A model generated the notes under the pieces. The model was not told the DNA's origin, searched no databases, and was given only the letters and a program-made list of their open reading frames with translations. A stretch of 8,659 nucleotides of DNA from JASLBX01 sp036373915 (GTDB taxonomy: Bacteria; Actinomycetota; Actinomycetes; Jiangellales; Jiangellaceae), in contig DASUUU010000029.1 of the NCBI GenBank assembly GCA_036373915.1, forward strand, positions 1 to 8,659, given 5' to 3'. Below, piece after piece: positions 1 to 6,955 of the stretch; positions within the stretch are counted from its first letter, which is position 1; every line of letters begins with the position of its first letter. The translations under genes were made by a program, and so were the position numbers.

Positions 1-1
1 A

Positions 2-205
2 CTGGCGGACCGACGGGCGGTGGCGCGGGCGCGTCCGCGCCGCACGTGGCGCGTCCTCGTGCCGGAGCATCCGATCGAGCTGGCGCGGGACGGCCGCTGG
101 CACGTGTGCGCCACCTGCGGGCAACGCGTCGTTGCCGGCCACCTGGCTCGCATCCGCCGCGCCCGGCGCCCGGTCCGCCACGTCCTGTTGGCCGCGACGG
201 CCTGA
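2..205 (+). CDS. Small arginine-rich CxxC protein, possibly the C-terminal part of a longer protein
   Basis: I do not recognise this protein. The frame is open to the left edge of the window, so it may be partial. The first possible start inside the window is GTG at 20, which would give 61 residues, but no good ribosome binding site precedes it. Third codon positions are almost all G or C, which is what makes the frame look coding. The product has a region reading WRVLVPEHPIELARDG, a single CATC knuckle (half of a possible zinc ribbon), and a basic tail rich in Arg (RIRRARRPVRH). Two cysteines alone would not make a full zinc site, so any metal binding would need a dimer, a partner, or upstream sequence outside the window. 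It ends 30 bp before pepN on the same strand. Function unknown. Confidence 0.45.
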   Translation: MADRRAVARARPRRTWRVLVPEHPIELARDGRWHVCATCGQRVVAGHLARIRRARRPVRHVLLAATA

Positions 206-221
206 GATTGCCCCGGGGGAC

Positions 222-238
222 TACGATGCCCCCACGTG
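222..238 (+). promoter_or_regulatory. Putative -10 box and leaderless start of pepN
   Basis: TACGAT at 222-227 fits the actinobacterial -10 consensus TANNNT. It lies 8 nt upstream of the GTG start at 236, so transcription would begin at about 234-236, at or next to the start codon. No convincing -35 hexamer is visible. The purine-rich GGGGGA at 215-220 is 15 nt from the GTG, too far for a usual Shine-Dalgarno. Leaderless mRNAs with this geometry are common in actinobacteria. The call is inferred from sequence alone. Confidence 0.45.
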
Positions 239-2800
239 CACATCCTGACCCACGCCGAGGCGACCGAGCGCACCGGCCTCATCGAGGTGCGTGGGTACGA
301 GGTCGAGCTCGACCTCACCACCGGCCCCGAGACCTTCGCCTCCTCGTCCACGATCCGCTTCGCGGCGCGCCCCGACTCGTCCACCTTCGTCGAGATCGAC
401 GCCCCGCGCGTTCGCTCGGCGAGGCTCAACCGGCGCGAGCTCGACCTGGCGACCGCGCTCGACGGAGATCGGATCGCCGTCGGCGGACTCGCCGCCGACA
501 ACGAGCTGACCGTGGTCGCGGACTGCGCCTACTCGCACTCGGGCGAGGGGCTGCATCGGTTCGTCGACCCGGCGGACGATGAGGCCTACACCTACACCCA
601 GCTCTTCCTGTACGAGGCGCATCGCGTCTTCGCGTGCTTCGACCAGCCGGACCTCAAGGCTCCCTGGACGCTGCGCGTGACGGCGCCGACGGCGTGGACG
701 GTGCTGTCGAACGCCGCCGGCCGTCCGGTCGCGCCGGGGAGGTGGGCGTTCGACGCCACGCCTCCCGTGGCGACGTACTTCGCGGCCCTGGCGGCGGGCC
801 CCTATCACTCGGTCACCGCGGTCCACGACGGCATCGCGCTCGGGCTCCACTGCCGGCGCTCCCTGGCGCCGTTCCTCGAGGCGGACGAGCTGTTCGACAT
901 CACCCGGCGCTCGTTCGACTTCTACCACGCCCTGTTCGGCGTGCGGTATCCCTGGGGCCCCTACGACCAGGTCTTCGTGCCGGAGTTCAATGCCGGCGCG
1001 ATGGAGAATCCCGGCTGCGTCACGTTCCGCGACGAGCTCGTCTTCCGATCCCGCGTCACCGACGACCGGCGCGAGCGGCGTGCCCTCATCGTGGCGCACG
1101 AGCTCTCGCACATGTGGTTCGGCGACCTCGTCACCATGCGCTGGTGGGACGACCTGTGGCTGAACGAGTCGTTCGCTACCTGGGCCAGCGTGCTGGCGGA
1201 GGCCGAGGCCACTCGCTGGACGGAGTCCTGGACGACGTTCGCCGTCTCCGAAAAGCTGTGGGCGCTGCGGCAGGATCAGCTGCCGTCCACCCATCCGATC
1301 TCCGCGGACATCCGTGACCTCGAAGACGTCGAGGTCAACTTCGACGGCATCACCTACGCCAAGGGCGCCGCCGTGCTCAAACAGCTTGTCGCGTGGGTGG
1401 GGCGGGACGCGTTCCTCCAAGGCGTGCGCGCCTACTTCACCGAGCACGCGTGGGGCAACACCTCGCTCGCCGACCTGTTCACGCACCTCGAGCGGACCAG
1501 TGGTCGCGACCTGTCCACCTGGGGCGAGCAGTGGCTTCAGACCGCAGGGGTTAACACACTCACCCCGCACGTCGCCGTGGACGAGGACGGCGCGTACACC
1601 TCAGTCGCGATCGCCCAGACCGCCGACGAGTCGCATCCGACGTTCCGCTCGCACCGGATCGCCATCGGCCTGTACGACAGGACCGCCGCCGACGACGGTG
1701 AGCCCAAGCTCGTACGGCGAGACCGGATCGAGCTGGACGTGACCGGTGAGCACACCGAAGTGCCGCAGCTCAGCGGGATCGAACAGCCCGACCTGCTGCT
1801 CCTCAACGACGACGACCTGACGTTCGCCAAGATCAGGTTGGACGAACGTTCGCGGCAGACCCTCGTATCGGACATCGGCACGCTCGCCGACCCCCTGCCT
1901 CGCGCGCTGTGCTGGACGGCAAGCACCGACATGCTCCGCGACGCCGAACTGCCGACGCGCGAATACGTCGAACTCGTGCTCAGCGGCGTGGAGCGCGAGA
2001 CCGACATGTCCGTCGTCCAGACCGTTCTCGCCTCCGCCAAGAACGCGATCGACAGGTATGCCGATCCCGCCGATCGGCTGTTGCTGTCGTCCCGCTGGTC
2101 CAGCGCCCTGCACCGGATGGCACGCGACGCCGAGGCTGGAAGCGACCAGCAACTCGCATTCACCCGCGCCTGGGCCGGGTCCGTGGCGAGCGCCGAACAC
2201 ATCGAGGAACTCCGGGCGCTGCTCAACACGACCGACGGGGGCGACGTACTGCCGGGTCTGGCGGTGGACACCGACCTGCGCTGGACTCTGCTGCACCGGC
2301 TGGTGATAGTCGGTGCAGCCGGCGACGGAGCCATCGACGACGAACTCGAGCGCGACAACACGGCGACGGGACGCAGGCAAGCGGCCTACGCCCGGGCAGC
2401 CCGGCCGTCCGCGGAGGCCAAGGCGACGGCGTGGGCGCAGGCCGTCGAGTCCGACGAGTTGCCCAACGCCCTGCTGAGCGCCACATGCTCCGGGTTCGCG
2501 CACCCCGAGCAGCGCGAACTCGTCCGGCCGTACGTCCCGCTCTATCTCGACGCCGTGCCCAGGGTGTGGGCGGCGCGGACCAACGAGTCGGCCCAGACGA
2601 TCGTGGTCCGGCTGTTTCCCCGGATTCTCGCCGACATGGAGACCGCCGAGACGGTTCGCTCGTGGCTAGAGACGGCCGAACTGCCCGACGCCGCTCGACG
2701 CCTGGTTGTAGAGGGGCTGGCGGACATCGACCGTGCGGTGCGGGCACAGGCGTGCGACCGAGAGGCCGGCGCCCACGAGTCCATCCCGAGCCTGCCCTGA
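236..2800 (+). CDS. pepN: Aminopeptidase N, M1 family zinc metallopeptidase
   Basis: This 854-residue protein is a cytoplasmic M1 aminopeptidase that removes N-terminal residues from peptides. No signal peptide or membrane segment is visible. The exopeptidase motif GAMEN is at residues 254-258. The zinc site is HELSH at 288-292, with the third ligand Glu311 after exactly 18 intervening residues. E289 is the general base. Tyr374 in GITYAKGA matches the transition-state-stabilising Tyr of the family. Glu127 in the YEAHR segment matches the N-terminal-domain Glu that helps bind the substrate amino group. The order is N-terminal beta domain (about 1-190), catalytic domain (about 190-450), small beta linker, then an alpha-helical ERAP1-C-like region (about 530-840). 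The length is normal for actinobacterial PepN. GTG at 236 is chosen because the MHILTHAEATER start is family-like and a -10 box sits just upstream. A hairpin covers the stop codon. Family assignment is secure; peptide specificity is not visible. Confidence 0.96.
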   Translation: MHILTHAEATERTGLIEVRGYEVELDLTTGPETFASSSTIRFAARPDSSTFVEIDAPRVRSARLNRRELDLATALDGDRIAVGGLAADNELTVVADCAYSHSGEGLHRFVDPADDEAYTYTQLFLYEAHRVFACFDQPDLKAPWTLRVTAPTAWTVLSNAAGRPVAPGRWAFDATPPVATYFAALAAGPYHSVTAVHDGIALGLHCRRSLAPFLEADELFDITRRSFDFYHALFGVRYPWGPYDQVFVPEFNAGAMENPGCVTFRDELVFRSRVTDDRRERRALIVAHELSHMWFGDLVTMRWWDDLWLNESFATWASVLAEAEATRWTESWTTFAVSEKLWALRQDQLPSTHPISADIRDLEDVEVNFDGITYAKGAAVLKQLVAWVGRDAFLQGVRAYFTEHAWGNTSLADLFTHLERTSGRDLSTWGEQWLQTAGVNTLTPHVAVDEDGAYTSVAIAQTADESHPTFRSHRIAIGLYDRTAADDGEPKLVRRDRIELDVTGEHTEVPQLSGIEQPDLLLLNDDDLTFAKIRLDERSRQTLVSDIGTLADPLPRALCWTASTDMLRDAELPTREYVELVLSGVERETDMSVVQTVLASAKNAIDRYADPADRLLLSSRWSSALHRMARDAEAGSDQQLAFTRAWAGSVASAEHIEELRALLNTTDGGDVLPGLAVDTDLRWTLLHRLVIVGAAGDGAIDDELERDNTATGRRQAAYARAARPSAEAKATAWAQAVESDELPNALLSATCSGFAHPEQRELVRPYVPLYLDAVPRVWAARTNESAQTIVVRLFPRILADMETAETVRSWLETAELPDAARRLVVEGLADIDRAVRAQACDREAGAHESIPSLP

Positions 2801-2825
2801 TCATGCCGGTTTGACCTGGGCAGGC
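2790..2825. terminator. Candidate terminator hairpin between pepN and the convergent GGT-like gene
   Basis: GCCTGCCC (2790-2797) and GGGCAGGC (2818-2825) form a perfect 8-bp GC-rich inverted repeat around a 20-nt loop. The left arm is the last coding bases of pepN, and the stop codon is in the loop. The loop also contains the palindrome TGATCA (2798-2803). A smaller hairpin TGGG-CAGG-CCCA (2817-2828) overlaps the right arm and would compete with it. There is no T-tract on either strand, as is usual for GC-rich actinobacterial terminators. Its position in the 42-bp convergent gap fits a bidirectional terminator, but the loop is long and the call is tentative. Confidence 0.4.
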
Positions 2826-2842
2826 CCATCACCGTTGCGTGG

Positions 2843-4750
2843 TCAACGCCCGAGTGCTATGCCGTCCCGGCGCGGGTCCGCAGCACCGAGCAACAGGCCA
2901 CGACCGCGGACTTCGATGGCGGTGAGGCCGCTGCGCAGCGCCGCGGTTCGCGCGCAGGGATGCTCGAGCGCGTTGAGCCCGTCGAGCAGAAGCGCCGCCG
3001 GTGTGCCGGCCTCCAGTTCGGACGGCGGACCGATGACGCCGCTGCAGTTGCTGGTGATCTGCTGGCCGCTGTAGTGGTCCTGGCGGATGGCCGCGCTCGG
3101 GCCGAGCCGGTCGACCATGGTGCCGACGAGCGTCTGTGTGACGAAGTCGGGGATCGGCCCGCCGCCGGCCGCGCCGACGACCAGCCGCAACTCCTGGCCG
3201 GTACCGTCCAGCACGATCGTCGGCGCCATCGAGGTCCGGGCCCGCTTCCGCGGCTCCATGACGTTCACCGGCTTGCCGGGCGAGATCGACGTGAGCGCGG
3301 TGAAGTTGGTCTGCACGTTGTTCAGGATCATGCCCCGCGCCTCCATCTGGGCGCCGAACGTCGTGTTGACCGTGGTCGTCATCGCGACCGCGTTGCCATC
3401 GGCATCGACGATGCTGACGTGGCTGGTCTGGTCGGCCCCTTCAGTGTCCGCCGTCGCCGCCGCGGACGCCATTGCCGCGTCGACGCCCGGAGGCAGCCCC
3501 GGCTCGACAGGGTGGATGGCAGAGTCGGGGGAGAACAGCGAGAAGCGCTCGTCCAGATACCCGGGGTCGAGCAAGCCGTCGACAGGCACCGGGTGGAAGT
3601 CGGGGTCGCCGACGTACTCGCGACGGTCGAAGTTCGCCAGCCGGCTGGCCTCGATCGACAGGTGGTAGCGCTCAATGGAGTCGGGCTTGGTCATCGCCAC
3701 ACTGCCCCGCTCGAGGAATCCGAGCATGTACAGCACGGTCACACCGCCGAACGCGGGTGGCGCCGAGCTGCACACCGTCAGGCGCAGCGCCTCGCCGCAG
3801 ACGGGATCGCGCTCATGGGCCTCGTAGGCCGCGAAATCGGCCACGGTGACCAGGCTGGGAATCACGACCGGGCCGTCCTCATCGCCTACCAGCTTGAACG
3901 GGCCCGCCGTCGCTCGCTCGACGATCGCCGGCGCGATGGTGCCTTGCGGGTCGTAGAACGCGTCCGCCCCACCGTCGCGAACCTCTTCGAGCACCTCGCC
4001 GAGCTCCGGGTTGAACAGCATCGTCCCGACCGGCTTCGGTTGGTCACCGTCGCAGTACCGGGCCTTCAGATCCGGGTAGGCGCACCGCGGCCGTCCACTC
4101 GTGGTATCCCCCAGGACGTCGTTCATGTAGGGCGGCATCGGGAAGCCGTCGTTCGCAAGCGTGATCGCGTCCCCGAAGAGCTCGTCCCATGAAAGGCTGC
4201 CGTGCTCGTCGTGGACGTCGGCGAGCACCCGCACTGTTCCCGGCACGCCGAATGCCCGGCCGGTCGCCGACACCTGAGTCGGGAAGCGGTTGATGCCGAG
4301 CTCGTCGCGCTCGGCCTCGGTGGGATCGCGCAGGTTATCGGTCACGGTGCTCGGCGCTGTTGCCAGGCCTTCGTAATACTGGACGTCGCGACGATCCGCG
4401 TCCCAGTAGGTGATGAGCGTTCCACCGGCCAGGCCCGACGCCTCGGGTTCGACCACCGCGAGCACCATCTGGACGGCCACCGCGGCATCGGCGGCGCTCC
4501 CCCCGCGTGCCAGGACCTCGCAACCGGCTCTGACCGCTGCCGGGTGCGCAGCCGCCACCATGAACCGGGTGCCGCGCGCGTCTGCTGCCGGATGCGCGGC
4601 GGGCAGCTCACAGGCTGCGCCGGCAGGTGGTGCGGCGGCAGGTGGTGCGGCGGCTTCGGCAACGCCGGACGGCTGGCCGGCACCCGCGACAAAGAGTCCG
4701 GCGACCAGCGTGAGAGCGACTGGGGTAAGCGACCACTTGGAGTGCGACAT
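2843..4750 (-). CDS. ggt: Exported gamma-glutamyltransferase-family Ntn-hydrolase with an altered substrate pocket
   Basis: The protein has 635 residues and a Sec-type signal peptide: basic start, hydrophobic stretch about residues 11-24, likely cleavage after AEA at 31-33. An Ala/Pro-rich linker follows. The GGT signature is clear. Thr442 in QTSHVS is the expected self-cleavage and nucleophile residue, giving a large chain of about 34-441 and a small chain of 442-635. Asn462 (VNTTFG), Thr506-Ser507 (RTSMAPT), Gly529-Gly530 and the C-terminal GAADPRRDG are also in place. The gamma-glutamyl-recognising residues are not: the usual GRETAP Arg is Leu129 (GLATAP), and the usual NNQMDDF is NNVQTNF. 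It may therefore cleave another amide or acyl substrate. Eight cysteines fall in near pairs (47/77, 223/233, 318/327, 569/599), which suits disulfides outside the cytoplasm. ATG at 4750 is preferred over an in-frame GTG at 4768, because GGAGG lies 11 nt upstream of the ATG and overlaps the GTG. It has its own promoter and follows the amidase gene by 98 bp. Confidence 0.9.
   Translation of the reverse strand: MSHSKWSLTPVALTLVAGLFVAGAGQPSGVAEAAAPPAAAPPAGAACELPAAHPAADARGTRFMVAAAHPAAVRAGCEVLARGGSAADAAVAVQMVLAVVEPEASGLAGGTLITYWDADRRDVQYYEGLATAPSTVTDNLRDPTEAERDELGINRFPTQVSATGRAFGVPGTVRVLADVHDEHGSLSWDELFGDAITLANDGFPMPPYMNDVLGDTTSGRPRCAYPDLKARYCDGDQPKPVGTMLFNPELGEVLEEVRDGGADAFYDPQGTIAPAIVERATAGPFKLVGDEDGPVVIPSLVTVADFAAYEAHERDPVCGEALRLTVCSSAPPAFGGVTVLYMLGFLERGSVAMTKPDSIERYHLSIEASRLANFDRREYVGDPDFHPVPVDGLLDPGYLDERFSLFSPDSAIHPVEPGLPPGVDAAMASAAATADTEGADQTSHVSIVDADGNAVAMTTTVNTTFGAQMEARGMILNNVQTNFTALTSISPGKPVNVMEPRKRARTSMAPTIVLDGTGQELRLVVGAAGGGPIPDFVTQTLVGTMVDRLGPSAAIRQDHYSGQQITSNCSGVIGPPSELEAGTPAALLLDGLNALEHPCARTAALRSGLTAIEVRGRGLLLGAADPRRDGIALGR
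4622..4651. repeat. 15-bp perfect tandem repeat, two copies, in the GGT-like linker
   Basis: The unit GGCAGGTGGTGCGGC occurs twice back to back on the plus strand, followed by another GGC. Read on the minus strand it encodes an Ala-Pro-Pro-Ala-Ala type pentapeptide twice, in the linker between the signal peptide and the catalytic domain. A change of one unit would keep the frame and probably be tolerated, so linker length may vary between strains. Confidence 0.75.
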
Positions 4751-4761
4751 AGCGGCATCAG

Positions 4762-4766
4762 CCTCC
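4762..4766 (-). promoter_or_regulatory. Ribosome binding site of the GGT-like gene
   Basis: On the minus strand GGAGG lies 11 nt upstream of ATG at 4750. It overlaps the competing in-frame GTG at 4768-4766, so that GTG is unlikely to be used. The spacing is slightly long but acceptable. This site decides the start. Confidence 0.6.
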
Positions 4767-4782
4767 ACCCGGGGACGTCCAC

Positions 4783-4811
4783 AGAGTAGGGCGGCCCCAT
4801 GATCGCGTCAA
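4783..4811 (-). promoter_or_regulatory. Sigma-70-type promoter of the GGT-like gene
   Basis: Read on the minus strand, TTGACG (4811-4806) is followed by a 17-nt spacer and TACTCT (4788-4783). This closely matches the consensus for a housekeeping sigma factor, with ideal spacing. Transcription would start near 4776, giving a leader of about 25 nt that contains the GGAGG site. It is the best-formed promoter in the window and implies that the GGT-like gene can be transcribed independently of the amidase. Confidence 0.65.
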
Positions 4812-4830
4812 TGAGTCGGCCAACTCCGCG

Positions 4831-4853
4831 ATCACCGTTGGGTGATGATCACC
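4831..4853. promoter_or_regulatory. Interleaved palindrome ATCACC-N4-GGTGAT-N-ATCACC, candidate operator or attenuating hairpin
   Basis: The hexamer ATCACC (4831-4836), its inverse GGTGAT (4841-4846) and ATCACC again (4848-4853) form two overlapping perfect inverted repeats. One has a 4-nt loop. The other is the 13-bp palindrome GGTGATGATCACC. The cluster covers the last codon and stop of the amidase gene and ends 19 bp upstream of the -35 box of the GGT-like promoter. It could be a repressor or activator site for that promoter, or alternative hairpins in the amidase mRNA. No regulator gene is in the window. Confidence 0.4.
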
Positions 4854-6276
4854 ACAGCGGTGGGTGGGCTCCCCTCCAGGGCTGGGCACCTTCGAGCTGG
4901 GCGGCGAGCGCGAGCAAGGTCTCCTCCGCTCCGAGCGCGGGAACGCCGAGCATCACACCCACCGGCAGCGAGTTGCCGGCCTCCTCCGCCCGGTGCAGCG
5001 GCAGGCTGATGGCCGGCCATCCGGTCAGGTTCCAGACGCTCGTCCAGGGCGTGAACTCGCACTGGGCCAGGAAGTCTGCGGCCGGGTCGTCGTCGTTGCG
5101 CAACTCCCCCACCCGGGCCGGAAGCCGGGCGAGGGTCGGCGACAGGATCACATCGAACCGCTCCCACGCCCGGGCGGCGAGCCGGGTCGCCTCCTGGGTA
5201 CCCGCCACGGCCCGTGCGTAGTCGAGCCCGCTCACGGTGCGGCCCTTGTCTCGAAGCCATCTGGTGAGGGGCACTAGTGCGTCTTCTGACCCCTCCGGTA
5301 CGGGCGCGAGGAGCGTCAGCACGGCCCAGATAGCCTCGAACGACGGCCACCAGTCGCTGGTGAACGGCACGGGTGCCGGTTCGACGTGGTGGCCGAGCCG
5401 GCCCAGCAGCGTCGCCGTGGCGGCGACCGCGTCCAGACAGGCCTGGTCCACAGGTGCGTCGTCGACGATCACCGGTGTGGTCAGCACGCCTATCCGGAGG
5501 CTCGGTGGTCGGGCGTCACACGCAGCAAGGAAACTCGTGCGGGGCGGTGGCAGCCGGAACGCATCCCCCGGCCACGCTGCGCTCAGCACATCGAGCAATG
5601 CCGCAGTGTCGCGCACATCCCGGGTCAGCACGCCGTCGGAGGCCACCGCTGCGCCGTTGACCGCGTGCGGACCCGTGCTGATCCGGCCTCGGCTCGGTTT
5701 GAGCCCGACGAGGCCGCAAGCGCTCGCTGGGATGCGAATCGAACCTCCGCCGTCCGATCCGTGCGCCGCGGGGACGATGCCGGCCGCCACGGCTGCTGCC
5801 GATCCACCGCTGGACCCACCTGCGGACCGGCTCAAATCCCACGGTGTGCGCGCCGGTGCGGCGATGTCAGGCTCGGTGTAGCAGGGCAACCCGAACTCGG
5901 GGGTCGTGGTCTTACCGACCATGATGGTGCCGGCCCGCCGGAGAAGGGTGACCACACCGTCGTCCACGTCCGCAACCTGCCCTGCGAAGGCGGCACTGCC
6001 CATCGAGCAAGGGACGCCGGCCACCCGCGCCAGATCCTTTATCGGGCACGGGACGCCTAGCAGCGGCGGCGGTGCGTCGCCCGATGCGAGCACGGCCTCG
6101 GCGGCGCGCGCCTGCTCGAGGGCGAGCTCCGGCGTCATCGTGACGAACGCGCCGACCTGGAGTCCGAGACGGTCGGCGCGTTCAGCTGTGTGGCCGGCGA
6201 CCTCGACGGGCGAGACTTCCCGGCGCCGGATTGCCGCCGCCAGCTCGAGGGCGGTCAGTTCGTGCAGTTCGGTCAC
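4849..6276 (-). CDS. Amidase-signature family hydrolase (cytoplasmic amidase)
   Basis: This 475-residue enzyme belongs to the amidase signature (AS) family, which hydrolyses carboxylic amides to acid plus amine or ammonia. The Ser-cisSer-Lys triad is complete. Lys80 lies in GVPCPIKDL, the cis-Ser is Ser155 in the GGSSGGSAA loop, and the nucleophile is Ser179 in GGGSIRIPAS. The spacings (75 and 24) equal those I recall for fatty-acid amide hydrolase. No signal peptide is visible. Length is typical for a stand-alone amidase. No GatB or GatC neighbour is present, so a tRNA amidotransferase subunit is unlikely. The frame runs open upstream to 6627, but that part is antisense-like Arg/Pro/Ser-rich sequence inside the aldolase gene. 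GTG at 6276 gives the family-like start MTELHELTALELAAAIRRRE, 34 nt after the aldolase stop. The ribosome binding site is weak, and GTG at 6297 or TTG at 6285 remain possible. It is probably co-transcribed with the aldolase. Substrate unknown. Confidence 0.92.
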   Translation of the reverse strand: MTELHELTALELAAAIRRREVSPVEVAGHTAERADRLGLQVGAFVTMTPELALEQARAAEAVLASGDAPPPLLGVPCPIKDLARVAGVPCSMGSAAFAGQVADVDDGVVTLLRRAGTIMVGKTTTPEFGLPCYTEPDIAAPARTPWDLSRSAGGSSGGSAAAVAAGIVPAAHGSDGGGSIRIPASACGLVGLKPSRGRISTGPHAVNGAAVASDGVLTRDVRDTAALLDVLSAAWPGDAFRLPPPRTSFLAACDARPPSLRIGVLTTPVIVDDAPVDQACLDAVAATATLLGRLGHHVEPAPVPFTSDWWPSFEAIWAVLTLLAPVPEGSEDALVPLTRWLRDKGRTVSGLDYARAVAGTQEATRLAARAWERFDVILSPTLARLPARVGELRNDDDPAADFLAQCEFTPWTSVWNLTGWPAISLPLHRAEEAGNSLPVGVMLGVPALGAEETLLALAAQLEGAQPWRGAHPPLW

Positions 6277-6310
6277 GCCATGCAAACTACCGGGCACCTG
6301 CGGTGCGGGG

Positions 6311-6955
6311 TCAGCCGTGCCAGGCCGACACCAACGCCTTGGCCCGGCGCTCCAGAAGCGGCCAGTCGCCGGCCCCGACAGTCTGCTGGTCGACCAGTGC
6401 ACTTCCCACGCCGACGCCGACCGCCCCGGCGGCCTTGAACTGGGGGATTGTATCGACGGACACCCCTCCGGTCGGGATGATCCGAAGGTCCGGCATCGGG
6501 GCCAGCACCTCCCGGAGGTACCGCGGGCCAACGGCCGAGGCAGGGAACAGCTTGATGTAGCTCGAGCCGGCCTGGTGTGCGGTGTCGAGCTCGGTAGGCG
6601 TGAGACCACCGCACACGGCGGGCACACCGGCCTGCCGGGCGGTCTGAACGACGTCGAGGTTCGTCGTCGGGGTCACCAGGTACTCGGCCCCGGCGTCGAT
6701 CGACCGGCGCGCATCCCCGGCCGTTCGCAACGAACCGACACCGACGCTGAGCCCGTCGAGCCCGGCCTCGCGCATGGCAGTCACGGCATCGAGAGCTCCT
6801 GCGGTGGTGAGTGTCACCTCGATCAGGCGGATCCCGCCGCGATGCACTGCCGCGGCCACCGATTCGGCCGCGCTCGCCTGAGGTAGGCGGACTATCGCGA
6901 TCACCGGCGCACCGGCCATGGCGGCCTCGAAGGTGGTGCGATCTGGCGTACTCAT
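6311..6955 (-). CDS. eda: KDPG/KHG-type class I aldolase (2-dehydro-3-deoxy-phosphogluconate aldolase family)
   Basis: This 214-residue (beta/alpha)8 aldolase of the Eda family reversibly cleaves a 2-keto-3-deoxy sugar acid or 4-hydroxy-2-oxoglutarate to pyruvate plus an aldehyde. Numbering from ATG at 6955, the Schiff-base lysine is Lys135 in YIKLFPAS and the proton-shuttling glutamate is Glu46 in LIEVTLTT. The strand-end motifs IPTGGV and VGVGSALV fit the phosphate end of the barrel. Two positions differ from E. coli Eda. The Arg after VTL is Thr50, and the Thr of GAGTV is Ser75 in GVGSL. In Eda both contact the pyruvate carboxylate, as I recall, so the substrate may differ from KDPG. GTG at 6958 directly before ATG is an equal candidate start and adds one residue. 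No Shine-Dalgarno is visible and a -10 box lies just upstream, so the mRNA may be leaderless. It is first of the three minus-strand genes. No edd partner is in view. Confidence 0.9.
   Translation of the reverse strand: MSTPDRTTFEAAMAGAPVIAIVRLPQASAAESVAAAVHRGGIRLIEVTLTTAGALDAVTAMREAGLDGLSVGVGSLRTAGDARRSIDAGAEYLVTPTTNLDVVQTARQAGVPAVCGGLTPTELDTAHQAGSSYIKLFPASAVGPRYLREVLAPMPDLRIIPTGGVSVDTIPQFKAAGAVGVGVGSALVDQQTVGAGDWPLLERRAKALVSAWHG

Noticed and set aside
46..582. 178-codon plus-strand frame across the start of pepN
   Set aside because: It overlaps the N-terminal 115 residues of PepN out of frame, and the product is almost entirely Arg, Pro, Gly and Ala.
221..1570. 449-codon open frame on the minus strand opposite pepN
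   Set aside because: It lies antisense to the catalytic part of pepN, which has every M1 motif. High GC3 in the real gene removes stops from the antisense frame. Its protein is low-complexity Arg/Gly/Val and matches nothing I know.
2960..4192. 410-codon open frame on the plus strand opposite the GGT-like gene
   Set aside because: It is antisense to a gene with a signal peptide and the full GGT signature. The product is Arg-rich and featureless.
4562..4630. Possible lipobox (GAAC) in the GGT-like N-terminus
   Set aside because: The Cys lies at residue 47, about 14 residues past the likely signal peptidase I site, and lacks the Leu/Val at -3. A normal secreted protein is more likely.
6277..6627. 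117-residue N-terminal extension of the amidase, overlapping the aldolase gene
   Set aside because: The extension is Ser/Arg/Pro-rich sequence in an alternative frame of the aldolase gene. Family similarity begins at GTG 6276.
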